A stretch of DNA of 64,000 nt from NCBI RefSeq assembly GCF_040298565.1, contig NZ_JBEPAK010000002.1:76943-140942 (forward strand), written 5' to 3'. Source of the DNA: Kitasatospora sp040298565 (GTDB lineage Bacteria > Actinomycetota > Actinomycetes > Streptomycetales > Streptomycetaceae). The position numbers were made by a program, and so were the translations under genes. Of the stretch, positions 44,756-53,595 are shown in pieces (position 1 is the stretch's first letter; every line of letters begins with the position of its first letter). The notes below the pieces were generated by a model. The model saw only the letters and a program-made list of their open reading frames with translations. It ran no database searches and was not told where the DNA came from.

Positions 44756-46296
44756 GTGGCGTCCTTGTGCTCGGCGGCGTCGCCGGCGGGGCCTCCCTCG
44801 GCCTCGCCCGCGGACGGCGGGGGCGGCGGGGTCAGCGGCAGCGTCAGGGTGAACACCGCGCCGACCTCCCCGTTCGCCGCCGTGATCGTCCCCCCGTGGA
44901 TCCGGGCGTTGGCCATCGCGATGGACAGCCCCAGGCCGCTGCCCTCCGAGCGGGCCCGCCCCCGGTCGGCCTTGTAGAAGCGGTCGAAGACCAGCGGCAG
45001 CACGTCCTCCGGGATGCCGGGGCCGCTGTCGGAGACCTCGACCACGACCGAGTCCTCGGTCTGCCGGACCTTGACCCGCACCGGCGAGCCGCCGTGCTTG
45101 AGGGCGTTGCCGATCAGGTTGGCGAAGACCACGTCCAGCCGGCGCGGGTCGACCACGGCCAGGATGCCGCGCGGGGCGTCCAGTTCGACCGCGTCGTACC
45201 AGGCCCGGCCGTCGATGCAGGACATGATCAGGTCGGCGATGTCCACCTCGTCGGCGACCAGCTTGGCGGTGCCGGCGTCGAACCTGGTCACCTCCATCAG
45301 GTTCTCCACCAGGTCGGACAGCCGGCGGGTCTCGCTCACCACGAGCCGCACGGCCGGCTCGATCATCGGGTCCAGCGACTCGGCCTCGTCCTCCAGGATG
45401 TCCGTCACCGCGGTCATCGCGGTCAGCGGGGTGCGCAGCTCGTGCGACATGTCGGCGACGAACCGCCGGCTCTGCGCCTCGCGCGCGCTCAGCTCCTCGA
45501 CCTGCTCGTGCAGCGACTCCGCGGCGCGGTTGAACGTGCGGGCCAGGTCGGCGAGTTCGTCCGAGCCCTCGACCTCGAGCCGGGTGTCCAGGTGTCCCTG
45601 GCCGAGGCGCCGGGCGGCGTCGCCGAGCCGCTTGACCGGCCGCAGCACCGTCGCCGAGGCGGCCTGGGCGAGCAGCGCCGAGCCGATCAGCGCGAGCAGG
45701 GTCGCGATGGCCAGCGACCAGCTCAGCGTGTTGAGGTCGGCCCGCTCGTTCTCCAGCGACTTGAACACGTACGCCGTCGGCCCGTTCGGCACCACCTTGG
45801 TGCCGCCGATCAGGAACGGGCGGCCCTCCAGGTTCTGCCGCTGCCAGTACAGGTGGTACGGGTACGGGTTGGTCTCGCTGACCTCGCGCGGCTTGGCCAC
45901 GGTGGACTGCAGCGCCGCCGGCACGTCCGCCAGCGTGTAGTGCGTCGGGTCCGAGGAGGCCGGGCACTCCGGATGGGCCGAGTCGACCACCACCACGTCG
46001 TAACTCAGCCCGGAGCTCGCCACGTTGGACGCCAGCGCGGCGAGGTCCGGGCAACTGGCGTTCAGCGGCAGCGCGGAGACGTTGCGGCTGAGCGAGACCC
46101 GGAAGTCGTTCAGCGCCGTGTCCTGGGCGCGCTTGAGCACGGCGTCGCGGTTGAGCCAGTACGCGATGCCGGAGGCCGAGACGGCGGCGAGCAGCGCCAC
46201 CGCCGCGAACACCGCGATCAGCCGCACCCGCAGGGAGCGCAGCTTCCGCCACCGGCCCGCGGAGAACCGCCGGGCAGTCTGCTGATGGTCAGTCAC
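44752..46296 (-). CDS. afsQ2: Sensor histidine kinase AfsQ2
   Basis: Sensor for AfsQ1. The 514-residue protein has a TM helix (RLIAVFAAVALLAAVSASGIAYW), a 140-residue extracellular domain, a second TM (SLAIATLLALIGSALLAQA), HAMP, HisKA with H285 in MSHELRTPLTA, and the HATPase N, G1 and G2 boxes (LIGNALKHGG, DSGPGIPED, GSGLGLSIA). The C-terminus is Pro/Glu rich. It is 46 nt downstream of afsQ1 and overlaps the lipoprotein gene. In S. coelicolor this pair acts on antibiotic production and nitrogen limitation. Confidence 0.92.
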   Translation of the reverse strand: MTDHQQTARRFSAGRWRKLRSLRVRLIAVFAAVALLAAVSASGIAYWLNRDAVLKRAQDTALNDFRVSLSRNVSALPLNASCPDLAALASNVASSGLSYDVVVVDSAHPECPASSDPTHYTLADVPAALQSTVAKPREVSETNPYPYHLYWQRQNLEGRPFLIGGTKVVPNGPTAYVFKSLENERADLNTLSWSLAIATLLALIGSALLAQAASATVLRPVKRLGDAARRLGQGHLDTRLEVEGSDELADLARTFNRAAESLHEQVEELSAREAQSRRFVADMSHELRTPLTAMTAVTDILEDEAESLDPMIEPAVRLVVSETRRLSDLVENLMEVTRFDAGTAKLVADEVDIADLIMSCIDGRAWYDAVELDAPRGILAVVDPRRLDVVFANLIGNALKHGGSPVRVKVRQTEDSVVVEVSDSGPGIPEDVLPLVFDRFYKADRGRARSEGSGLGLSIAMANARIHGGTITAANGEVGAVFTLTLPLTPPPPPSAGEAEGGPAGDAAEHKDAT

Positions 46297-46342
46297 AAGA
46301 GCCTGTCGTCGTACGGGAGTTCAGAATGCCGGAGGTGGGCGC

Positions 46343-47023
46343 TCAGGCTGCCGGCGGGTCCAGCCGGTAGCCGACGCCGCGCACGGTGCGGATCAGCGTC
46401 GGCGCGGACGGCACGTCCTCGACCTTCGCCCGCAGCCGCTGCACGCAGGCGTCCACCAGCCGCGAGTCGCCGAGGTAGTCGTGCTCCCAGACCAGCCGCA
46501 GCAGCTGCTGGCGGGAGAGCGCCTGGCCGGGCCGCCGGCTGAGCTCCAGCAGCAGCCGCAGTTCGGTCGGGGTGAGCTGGAGGTCCTGCCCGTCCTTGGT
46601 GACGGTCATCGCGGCCCGGTCGATCACCACGCTGCCGTACGCGGAGGAGTCCGAGCTCTCCCGCTCGCCGCGGCGCAGCACGGCCCGGATCCGGGCGTCC
46701 AGGACGCGCGGCTGCACCGGCTTCACGACGTAGTCGTCCGCGCCGGACTCCAGGCCCACCACCACGTCGATGTCGTCCGAGCGCGCGGTGAGCAGGATGA
46801 TCGGCAGCTGGTCGGTGCGCCGGATCCGGCGGCACACCTCGAAGCCGTCGATGCCGGGCAGCATGACGTCGAGCACGATCAGGTCGGGCCGCTGCTCCTT
46901 GAAGAGCCTCAGACCGTCCTCACCGGAGGCGGCGGTGGCCACGCGGTGGCCCTGGCGGGTGAGGGCGAGTTCGAGGCCGGTCCGGATGGCGTCGTCGTCC
47001 TCGATCAGAAGGAGGAATGGCAC
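46343..47023 (-). CDS. afsQ1: Response regulator AfsQ1
   Basis: OmpR/PhoB-type regulator with 226 residues. It has a receiver domain with the acidic pocket IEDDD, phosphoacceptor Asp52 in VLDVMLPGIDG, and Lys in VVKPVQPRVL; then a winged helix with LTPTELRLLLELSRRPG and VDACVQRLRAKVED. Asp52 matches the known site of AfsQ1. GTG 47023 is placed 6 nt after CAAAAT, so the mRNA is probably leaderless. It is divergent from sigQ with an AfsQ1 box between. Confidence 0.93.
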   Translation of the reverse strand: MPFLLLIEDDDAIRTGLELALTRQGHRVATAASGEDGLRLFKEQRPDLIVLDVMLPGIDGFEVCRRIRRTDQLPIILLTARSDDIDVVVGLESGADDYVVKPVQPRVLDARIRAVLRRGERESSDSSAYGSVVIDRAAMTVTKDGQDLQLTPTELRLLLELSRRPGQALSRQQLLRLVWEHDYLGDSRLVDACVQRLRAKVEDVPSAPTLIRTVRGVGYRLDPPAA

Positions 47024-47029
47024 GGCCCC

Positions 47030-47035
47030 ATTTTG
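47030..47035 (-). promoter_or_regulatory. -10 element of afsQ1
   Basis: CAAAAT on the minus strand, 6 nt from the GTG, in an otherwise GC-rich stretch; no ribosome binding site. Confidence 0.5.
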
Positions 47036-47152
47036 GCCCACCCGGAGCGCCGAATCACCCCCCGGACCGGTCACCGGGCGCACGGGAACCGGAAGCCCGG
47101 CCGCCGGCGTCCGGTACGGAGGGAGCCGGACCGGGACGAAAGGCCCACCCCT

Positions 47153-47168
47153 GTGACACCCCTGTGAC
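47153..47168. promoter_or_regulatory. AfsQ1 box between afsQ1 and sigQ
   Basis: GTGAC, 6 nt, GTGAC: an exact fit to the GTNAC-N6-GTNAC direct repeat reported for AfsQ1 of S. coelicolor, in the intergenic region where it regulates sigQ and itself. Confidence 0.8.
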
Positions 47169-47293
47169 AGTCGGCGGACAGCGCCATCACAACCGCCGGG
47201 CAGGATTTTCCCTGTCGCCGCAGGACAGCGGGCCGCAAGGGCCGGCTGGAGGGCGGCCACAGGAACCGCTCGTACCGACCCAGGGGGCGCACG

Positions 47294-48280
47294 ATGAACG
47301 CCACGCTTCAGACCCGGACCAACCCGGCTCTCCGCACCGCGCGTTCCTCAGCGACCGCCCATCGGACCCGGTACGAGGTCAGGACCGACGAGAACTCCGG
47401 TGCCGTGACCGTACGGGGGTGCGCGCACAGCACCGGTGGAAACCCTGTCGCCCGCCGGGTGAGCGGCGGCGGCAGGACGGGGGAGCTGTACGGGATCGGC
47501 CGACTGGGGAGTGCGGCCGACCCCGCCACCACCCTCACGCTGCGGGGCATCCTCCCCGTCCGCGTCGAGGGCACGGACACCCCGGGGGGGACCAGGGGGG
47601 CCGGGGGGAACAACGGCCTGCGGACGGTCGGTTCGGGGGAACCGGCCGGTCGCGAGGCCGCCGGTGCGACGCTGCTGCGGCTGAACCCCGCACCGGCCCG
47701 CACCACCGAGGCGGGACAGGGAGGCGCGCAGGGGGAGCACCCGGCCGTCGCGGAGGACCACATCACGGAGTTCACCGCGTACGTGCGCGAGCGCCGCGCC
47801 TCCCTGTACGCCACGGCGTACCACCTCACCGGTGACCGCTACGAGGCCGAGGACCTGCTGCAGAGCGCGCTCTTCAGCACCTACCGGGCCTGGGGCCGGA
47901 TCACCGACAAGGCCGCGGTCGGCGGGTACCTCCGCCGCACCATGACCAACCTGCACATCTCCGCCTGGCGGCGCCGCAAGGTCAACGAGTACCCGACCGA
48001 GGAGCTGCCGGAGACGGCCGGCGACACCGACGCGATGGGCGGCACCGAGCTGCGCGCCGTGCTCTGGCAGGCGCTGGCCAAGCTGCCGGAGAACCAGCGG
48101 ACCATGCTGGTGCTGCGGTACTACGAGGGCAAGACCGACCCGGAGATCGCCGACGTGCTGGGGATCAGCGTCGGCACGGTCAAGAGCAGCATCTGGCGCG
48201 CGCTGCGCCGGCTGCGCGACGACGAGCACCTGAACAAGTCGGGCGACACCGCCCGGGCGTTCGGCGAGCTGGTCGCGTAG
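47294..48280 (+). CDS. sigQ: ECF-type sigma factor SigQ
   Basis: A SigE-family extracytoplasmic function sigma factor. The 328 residues are longer than usual: about 150 Gly/Thr-rich N-terminal residues of unknown function precede sigma-2 (RERRASLYATAYHLTGDRYEAEDLLQSALFSTYRAW) and sigma-4 (LAKLPENQRTMLVLRYYEGKTDPEIADVLGISVGTVKSSI). The divergent position to afsQ1 and the AfsQ1 box agree with SigQ, a target and antagonist of AfsQ1/Q2. ATG 47294 follows GGGGGCGCACG. Confidence 0.88.
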   Translation: MNATLQTRTNPALRTARSSATAHRTRYEVRTDENSGAVTVRGCAHSTGGNPVARRVSGGGRTGELYGIGRLGSAADPATTLTLRGILPVRVEGTDTPGGTRGAGGNNGLRTVGSGEPAGREAAGATLLRLNPAPARTTEAGQGGAQGEHPAVAEDHITEFTAYVRERRASLYATAYHLTGDRYEAEDLLQSALFSTYRAWGRITDKAAVGGYLRRTMTNLHISAWRRRKVNEYPTEELPETAGDTDAMGGTELRAVLWQALAKLPENQRTMLVLRYYEGKTDPEIADVLGISVGTVKSSIWRALRRLRDDEHLNKSGDTARAFGELVA

Positions 48281-48390
48281 CGCCCACGGAGGACTCCCGT
48301 CGGGGGACGGGTAGCGGACGGTTGCGGTTCGGGGGGCACCGACTCGGGGGAGCGGGTGCCCGTGGGGAGCCGAGAGCCGTTCGGGAAGGC

Positions 48391-48427
48391 GACGGACCCG
48401 GTGCGGGGGAGACGCACCGGGTCCGTC
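48391..48427 (+). terminator. Terminator downstream of sigQ
   Basis: Perfect 15 bp stem (48391-48405 with 48413-48427) and a 7 nt loop; positioned for sigQ and the convergent kinase-like gene. Confidence 0.75.
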
Positions 48428-48481
48428 GTCGTCGCCGGGGGCGTTCGATCCGCCCGGCCCGCTCGGGGGCCGGTCCCGGGG

Positions 48482-49120
48482 TCAGACGGTGGAGAGCTCG
48501 CGCCGCCCGGCCGCCGCGCGGACCCGCCGCTCGGCCTCCGGCCCGGCGCACGGGTACGAGCCCAGCGAGACCTGCCGCCCGACGATGGAGCGCTCGGCCC
48601 GCATCAGCCGGTAGCCCCGGCGCAGCAGCACCGGCAGCGACTTGCGGCCCTCGCGGACGTCCCGGCGCAGCCGGCGCCAGGCCGTGGTGAGCGCGCCGTT
48701 GCGCAGGCACAGGGCGTCGCCCAGCAGGCCCTCGGCGGCGCACTCCGCGACGATCTCGGCGGCGAAGATCCCCTCCGCGATGAACGCGGCCGCCCCGCCG
48801 AGGTCGAGGGCCCGGGTGTCGATCCGCCCGTTGTGCGGGATCGAGTACACGGGCACGTCCGTGCGCCCGTGCTCGTACAGCGCGCGGATCGCGGCGACGG
48901 CCTGGTCCCGGTGCCAGGCGAGCGGGGAGTCCCAGTCCACGGCGCCGTCGGGCAGCCGGGGCAGGGTCGGGTCGTCCCCGTCCTTGTAGAAGTCGTCCAG
49001 CTGGAGCACCGGCAGTCCGCTGCGCTCGGCGAGCGAGGACTTCCCCGATCCGGAGGGTCCGGAGAGCAGGATCACCCGGGCACGGGCCGGCGGGGCGGGG
49101 TTCATGGGGGAGTCGCTCAC
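48482..49120 (-). CDS. Uridine kinase-like P-loop protein
   Basis: A 212-residue protein with Walker A GPSGSGKSS, the uridine-kinase-like LQLDDFYKDGDDPTLP and the HNGRIDTRALD segment. This resembles the uridine kinase/phosphoribulokinase class, which would phosphorylate a nucleoside or similar. It is near, but not in, the nucleoside operons and lacks the palindrome, so a salvage role is only inferred. GTG 49120 is chosen for a CAGACT hexamer 8 nt upstream; ATG 49105 is an alternative. Confidence 0.75.
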   Translation of the reverse strand: MSDSPMNPAPPARARVILLSGPSGSGKSSLAERSGLPVLQLDDFYKDGDDPTLPRLPDGAVDWDSPLAWHRDQAVAAIRALYEHGRTDVPVYSIPHNGRIDTRALDLGGAAAFIAEGIFAAEIVAECAAEGLLGDALCLRNGALTTAWRRLRRDVREGRKSLPVLLRRGYRLMRAERSIVGRQVSLGSYPCAGPEAERRVRAAAGRRELSTV

Positions 49121-49357
49121 GGGACACCAGTCTGACGCATGGCGGCCGGTTGCCGAAACCGGTGTGCGTTTGATCGTTCGGGGCACTGGGTCGGCCGGAA
49201 GCCGGCCGTGACACCGGCGAAGGCCGCCGGAACGCCGACGGACCCGCGCCAGGGGGGAGAGGCGCGGGTCCGTCCAATGACCGTCCGGGGCCCTGGGGGG
49301 GGTGAGGGCACTGAGGACGGCCAGTCTGTGGAGTTGTCGCCGATCGGTGACGGGGGG

Positions 49358-50278
49358 TCAGATCCCCATCGGGTGCCAGACCGTCTTCGTCTCCAGGAAG
49401 GAGAGTAGCCGGTCGGTACCGGGCGCATGCGTCCAGTCCTGGGCGAACGGGTCCAGCTCCGGACGGACCACCCGCTTCAGGGTATCCGCGGCGGCGGCCT
49501 CCAGGGCGGCCGCCGCGCCGGGGCCGTCGGAGGCGATGGCCCCGGTGAGGTCCAGCGCGTTGACGTCCTGGTGCGAGGCGAGGGTGGGCGCGATGTCCGC
49601 GGTCCTGCCCGAGATGATGTTGACCACGCCGCCCGGGACGTCGGAGGTGGCCAGCACCTCGCCCAGCGACAGCGCGGGCAGCGGGGCGTCCGCGGCGGCC
49701 GCGACCACGACCGTGTTGCCGGTGGCGATCGCCGGGGCGATCACCGAGACCAGGCCGAGCAGCGAGTGCCCGTACCCGGCCTGCGGGGCGACGATCCCGA
49801 CCACGCCGGTCGGCTCCGGGGTGGACAGGTTGAAGTACGGGCCGGCCACCGGGTTGGCGCCGCCCGCGATCTGGGCGACCTTGTCCGTCCAGCCCGCGTA
49901 CCAGACCCAGCGGTCGATCGCCGCGTCCACCAGGGCGGCGGCCTTCTTGGGGCCGATGCCCTCGGAGACGGCCACCTCGGCGGCGAACTGCTCGCGCCGG
50001 CCCTGCAGCATCTCCGCCACCCGGTACAGCACCTGGCCGCGGTTGTAGGCGGTGGTGCCGGCCCAGCCCTTGACCGCCGCGCGGGCGGCCACGACGGCGT
50101 CGCGGGCGTCCTTGCGGGTGCCCAGCGGGGCGTTGGCGAGCCACTCGCCCTTCGAGTCAGTCACCTCGTACACCCGCCCGCTCTCGGAGCGCGGGAACTT
50201 CCCGCCGACGTACAGCTTGTAGGTCTTGAAGACCTGGATGCGTCCAGGGGCGTCAAGACGCGTCGCGACATCAGACAT
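49358..50278 (-). CDS. Truncated aldehyde dehydrogenase lacking the catalytic cysteine region
   Basis: A 306-residue ALDH-fold protein that covers the NAD-binding half: KLYVGGKFPRSESGR, YNRGQVLYRVAEML, PTGVVGIVAPQAG and ATGNTVVVAA. It stops after a shortened domain without the GQxC loop or the catalytic Cys. It starts 8 nt inside the upstream full ALDH gene (ATGTCTGA overlap). This equals the second, Cys-less domain of ALDH16, so the two genes look like a split ALDH16. It probably helps the active ALDH in stability or partner binding. The same gene pair behind deoC is common in actinobacteria. Confidence 0.8.
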   Translation of the reverse strand: MSDVATRLDAPGRIQVFKTYKLYVGGKFPRSESGRVYEVTDSKGEWLANAPLGTRKDARDAVVAARAAVKGWAGTTAYNRGQVLYRVAEMLQGRREQFAAEVAVSEGIGPKKAAALVDAAIDRWVWYAGWTDKVAQIAGGANPVAGPYFNLSTPEPTGVVGIVAPQAGYGHSLLGLVSVIAPAIATGNTVVVAAAADAPLPALSLGEVLATSDVPGGVVNIISGRTADIAPTLASHQDVNALDLTGAIASDGPGAAAALEAAAADTLKRVVRPELDPFAQDWTHAPGTDRLLSFLETKTVWHPMGI

Positions 50279-51746
50279 CGAGGTAGGCCTCCAGACCGTG
50301 ACGGCCACCCTCGCGGCCGTAGCCCGACTCCTTGTAGCCGCCGAACGGCGAGGTCGGGTCGAACTTGTTGAAGGTGTTGGCCCAGACCACGCCGGCCTTG
50401 AGCCTGTTGGCCATCCAGAGGATGCGCGAGCCCTTCTCCGTCCAGATGCCGGCGGAGAGGCCGTACGGCGTGTTGTTGGCCTTGGCGACCGCCTCTTCGG
50501 GGGTGCGGAAGGTCAGCACGGACAGCACCGGGCCGAAGATCTCCTCCTGGGCGATCCGGTGGGCCTGGCTGACGCCGGTGAACAGGGTCGGCTTGAACCA
50601 GAAGCCGGTGCCCGGGAGTTCGCAGGCCGGGGACCAGCGCTCGGCGCCCTCGGCCTCGCCGGCCTCGGTCAGCGCGGTGATCCGGGCCAGCTGCTCGGCG
50701 GAGTTGATGGCGCCGATGTCGGTGTTCTTGTCCAGCGGGTCGCCGACCCGCAGGGTGCCCATCCGGCGCTTCAGGGCGTCCAGCAGCTCGTCCTGGACGG
50801 ACTCCTGGACCAGCAGGCGCGAGCCCGCGCAGCAGACGTGGCCCTGGTTGAAGAAGATGCCGTTGACGATGCCCTCGACCGCCTGGTCGATCGGCGCGTC
50901 GTCGAAGACGATGTTGGCGGCCTTGCCGCCCAGCTCCAGCGACAGCTTCTTGCGGGTGCCGGCCAGCTGCTTGGCGATCGCCCGGCCGACCGGGGTGGAG
51001 CCGGTGAAGGCGACCTTGTTGACGTCCGGGTGGGCCGTCAGCGCGGCGCCGGTGCGGCCGTCACCGGTGACGATGTTGACCACGCCCTTCGGCAGGCCGG
51101 CCTGGCGGCAGATCTCGGCGAAGCGCAGCGCGGTCAGCGGGGTGGTCTCGGCGGGCTTCAGGACGACCGTGTTGCCGGTCGCCAGGGCGGGCGCGATCTT
51201 CCACGCCAGCATCAGCAGCGGGAAGTTCCACGGGATGACCTGGCCGGCCACGCCCAGCGGCTTCGGGTTGGGGCCGTAGCCCGCGTAGTCGAGCTTGTCG
51301 GCCCAGCCCGCGTAGTAGAAGAAGTGCGCGGCGACCAGCGGAAGGTCGACGTCGCGGGTCTCGCGGATCGGCTTGCCGTTGTCGATCGACTCCAGCACGG
51401 CCAGCTCGCGGCTGCGCTCCTGGATGATCCGGGCGATCCGGAACAGGTACTTGGCGCGCTCGCTGCCGGGCAGCGCCGACCAGTCGGCGAAGGCCGCGCG
51501 GGCGGCGGTGACGGCACGGTCCACGTCCTCGTCGGTGCCCTGGGCGAACTCGGCGAGCACCTGCTCGGTGGCCGGGTTGACCGTCTTCAGGGCCTCGCTG
51601 CCGGAGGGGTCGACGAACTCGCCGCCGATGAAGTGGCCGTAGGAGGTGGCGATGTCGCCCGCGGCGGCGGGGGACTCGGGGGCCGGGGCGTACTCGAAGA
51701 GGCCGGTCGTGCGCACGGGCTCCTCGATGTTCTTCTTCTTGGCCAT
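50271..51746 (-). CDS. Aldehyde dehydrogenase
   Basis: A 491-residue NAD-dependent ALDH. It has the general base Glu271 in LELGGK, the catalytic Cys305 in NQGHVCCAG, the cofactor-binding IPWNFPLLMLAWK and GSTPVGRAI, and EEIFGPVLSV. It follows deoC by 5 nt and overlaps the truncated ALDH, so it probably oxidises the acetaldehyde released by DeoC. The exact acceptor (acid or CoA) cannot be read. ATG 51746 is used. Confidence 0.92.
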   Translation of the reverse strand: MAKKKNIEEPVRTTGLFEYAPAPESPAAAGDIATSYGHFIGGEFVDPSGSEALKTVNPATEQVLAEFAQGTDEDVDRAVTAARAAFADWSALPGSERAKYLFRIARIIQERSRELAVLESIDNGKPIRETRDVDLPLVAAHFFYYAGWADKLDYAGYGPNPKPLGVAGQVIPWNFPLLMLAWKIAPALATGNTVVLKPAETTPLTALRFAEICRQAGLPKGVVNIVTGDGRTGAALTAHPDVNKVAFTGSTPVGRAIAKQLAGTRKKLSLELGGKAANIVFDDAPIDQAVEGIVNGIFFNQGHVCCAGSRLLVQESVQDELLDALKRRMGTLRVGDPLDKNTDIGAINSAEQLARITALTEAGEAEGAERWSPACELPGTGFWFKPTLFTGVSQAHRIAQEEIFGPVLSVLTFRTPEEAVAKANNTPYGLSAGIWTEKGSRILWMANRLKAGVVWANTFNKFDPTSPFGGYKESGYGREGGRHGLEAYLDV

Positions 51747-51751
51747 GGTGA

Positions 51752-52738
51752 TCAGTCCACCGTCACGTAGTCGGGGCCGGAGTAGCGTCCGGTGGTGAGC
51801 TTCTGGCGCTGCATCAGCAGGTCGTTCAGCAGGCTGGAGGCGCCGAAGCGGAACCAGTGCGGGGTCAGCCAGTCGTCGCCGAGGGTCTCGTTGACCATCA
51901 CCAGGTACTTCATGGCGTCCTTGGTGGTCTTGATGCCGCCGGCGGGCTTCACGCCGACCTGGACGCCGGTCTGCGCGCGGAAGTCGCGGACCGCCTCCAG
52001 CATCAGCAGGGTGACCGGCGGGGTCGCGTTGACGGCGACCTTGCCGGTGGAGGTCTTGATGAAGTCGGCACCGGCGAGCATCGCCAGCCAGGAGACGCGG
52101 CGGACGTTGTCGTACGTCTGCAGCTCGCCGGTCTCGAAGATCACCTTGAGGTGGGCGGAGCTGCCGTCGGCGCGCTTGCACGCCTCCTTGACGGCGACGA
52201 TCTCGTGGAAGACGTCGAGGTAGCGGCCGGAGAGGAAGGCACCGCGGTCGATCACCATGTCGATCTCGTCGGCGCCCGCGGCCACCGCGTCGGCGGTGTC
52301 GGCGAGCTTGACCGGGAGGGCGGCGCGGCCGGCCGGGAAGGCGGTGGCCACCGAGGCGACCTGGATGTCGGTGCCCTTCAGGGCGTCCTTCGCGGTGGCG
52401 ACCATGTCCGGGTAGACACAGATGGCGGCGACGCGCGGGGTGGTCGGGTCGGTCGGGTCGGGGGTCCTGCCCTTCGCGCACAGGGCGCGAACCTTGCCGA
52501 CCGTGTCCGCGCCCTCGAGCGTGGTGAGGTCGATCATGGAGATCGCCAGGTCGATGGCGTTGGCCTTCGCCGTGGTCTTGATCGAGCGGGTACCGAGGGT
52601 GGCGGCACGCGCCTCCAGGCCGACCTGGTCGACGCCGGGCAGGCCGTGCAGGAAGCGGCGGAGCGAGGCCTCGGACGCCGCAACGTCCGCGAGGCCGCTG
52701 CCCGCAACGCCGAGGGCATTGGCTGCAACAGTGGACAT
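51752..52738 (-). CDS. deoC: Deoxyribose-phosphate aldolase
   Basis: Cleaves 2-deoxyribose-5-phosphate to glyceraldehyde-3-phosphate and acetaldehyde. The 328-residue protein has the Schiff-base Lys228 in FIKTSTGKVA, Asp160 in DEIDMVI and the second Lys in GVKPAGG. It is longer at both ends than the E. coli enzyme (259 aa), normal for actinobacteria. ATG 52738 is followed by MSTVAANALG. The operator is 20 nt upstream of the start. First gene of the deoC-ALDH-ALDH' operon. Confidence 0.95.
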   Translation of the reverse strand: MSTVAANALGVAGSGLADVAASEASLRRFLHGLPGVDQVGLEARAATLGTRSIKTTAKANAIDLAISMIDLTTLEGADTVGKVRALCAKGRTPDPTDPTTPRVAAICVYPDMVATAKDALKGTDIQVASVATAFPAGRAALPVKLADTADAVAAGADEIDMVIDRGAFLSGRYLDVFHEIVAVKEACKRADGSSAHLKVIFETGELQTYDNVRRVSWLAMLAGADFIKTSTGKVAVNATPPVTLLMLEAVRDFRAQTGVQVGVKPAGGIKTTKDAMKYLVMVNETLGDDWLTPHWFRFGASSLLNDLLMQRQKLTTGRYSGPDYVTVD

Positions 52739-52750
52739 AGTCACCAGACC

Positions 52751-52769
52751 AGCATATCTACGCGCGTAG
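52751..52769 (-). promoter_or_regulatory. deoC operator CTACGCGCGTAG (copy 5) and -10
   Basis: The exact palindrome is at 52758-52769. On the minus strand TATGCT (52751-52756) follows one base after it, so operator and -10 abut. The deoC ATG is 12 nt past the -10. Confidence 0.72.
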
Positions 52770-52832
52770 CCGACCGCTAGGGTGCCAGCCATTCGTGGCC
52801 GGACCGAGACCTGTCGGCGAGGGGGCATGGGG

Positions 52833-52845
52833 CAGAATCGACGCC
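52833..52845 (+). promoter_or_regulatory. Leaderless-type promoter of the PH-domain gene
   Basis: CAGAAT, 7 nt and ATG 52846. Confidence 0.5.
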
Positions 52846-53520
52846 ATGACCGAATCCGACGGCAAGCCCCACCCGGGCTCGGCCGCTCCCGACGGGGAAC
52901 CCGAGTACGCGGACCGCGTGTACCGCTCCGTCCCCGGCGTCATCTCCGGCGTGTTCCTGCTGGCCATCGCCGCCTGGCTGATCGGCGACGCCGTGGCGAC
53001 CGGCACCGGGAAGACCCCGTACGTCGCCCTCGCGGCCGTACCGGTGTTCGCCCTCCCGGTGATCGCCTACACGCTGCGGCCGGTGGTGCGGGCCGACGCC
53101 GGCCGCCTGCTGGTCCGCAACCCGTGGCGGACGATCAGCGCCCCCTGGGCCTCGGTCGACGCCCTGCGCGCGGGCTACTCCGTCGAGCTCCTCGCCGGCG
53201 GCAGGAAGTACCAGGTGTGGGCCGTCCCGGTCTCGCTGCGCCAGCGCAAGCGCGCCAACCGCGTCCGGACCGCCGAGGCCTCCGAGCACGCCTCCCGGAT
53301 GGGCATGGTCTTCGGTCGCCAGAGCAACCCCGTCGTCCAGGGCTCGCCGGACCCGACCCGCGCCTGGTCCGACCAGGTCACCGACGTCCTCCAGGAGATG
53401 GCCGAGCGCAACGCCGGCCGGCCCGCCGCCGCGGGCCCCGTGGTGGTCCGCTGGTGCTGGTGGATCATCGCCCCCACGCTGCTCGGCCTCGTCGCCCTGG
53501 TCGCGGTGATCCTGGCCTGA
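52846..53520 (+). CDS. PH-domain-like membrane protein
   Basis: A 224-residue protein with an N-terminal pair of TM helices (VISGVFLLAIAAWLIGDAV, VALAAVPVFALPVIAYTL), a bacterial PH-like domain (RADAGRLLVRNPWRTISAPWASVDALRAGYSVELLAGGRKYQVWAVP), a Gln/Arg-rich link and a C-terminal helix (WWIIAPTLLGLVALVAVILA). Streptomyces has many such proteins; the function is unknown. It is divergent from deoC. A -10 lies 7 nt before ATG 52846. Confidence 0.8.
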   Translation: MTESDGKPHPGSAAPDGEPEYADRVYRSVPGVISGVFLLAIAAWLIGDAVATGTGKTPYVALAAVPVFALPVIAYTLRPVVRADAGRLLVRNPWRTISAPWASVDALRAGYSVELLAGGRKYQVWAVPVSLRQRKRANRVRTAEASEHASRMGMVFGRQSNPVVQGSPDPTRAWSDQVTDVLQEMAERNAGRPAAAGPVVVRWCWWIIAPTLLGLVALVAVILA

Positions 53521-53538
53521 CCCGGGGAACGCGTACGG

Positions 53539-53570
53539 AAGGGCCCGCCGGTGCGTACCGGCGGGCCCTT
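53539..53570. terminator. Bidirectional terminator between the PH-domain gene and the mutase gene
   Basis: Perfect 14 bp stem (53539-53552 with 53557-53570) and a 4 nt loop, ending in TTTC. Confidence 0.8.
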
Positions 53571-53595
53571 TCCCGATCGCGGGGGCTCGGACGGG

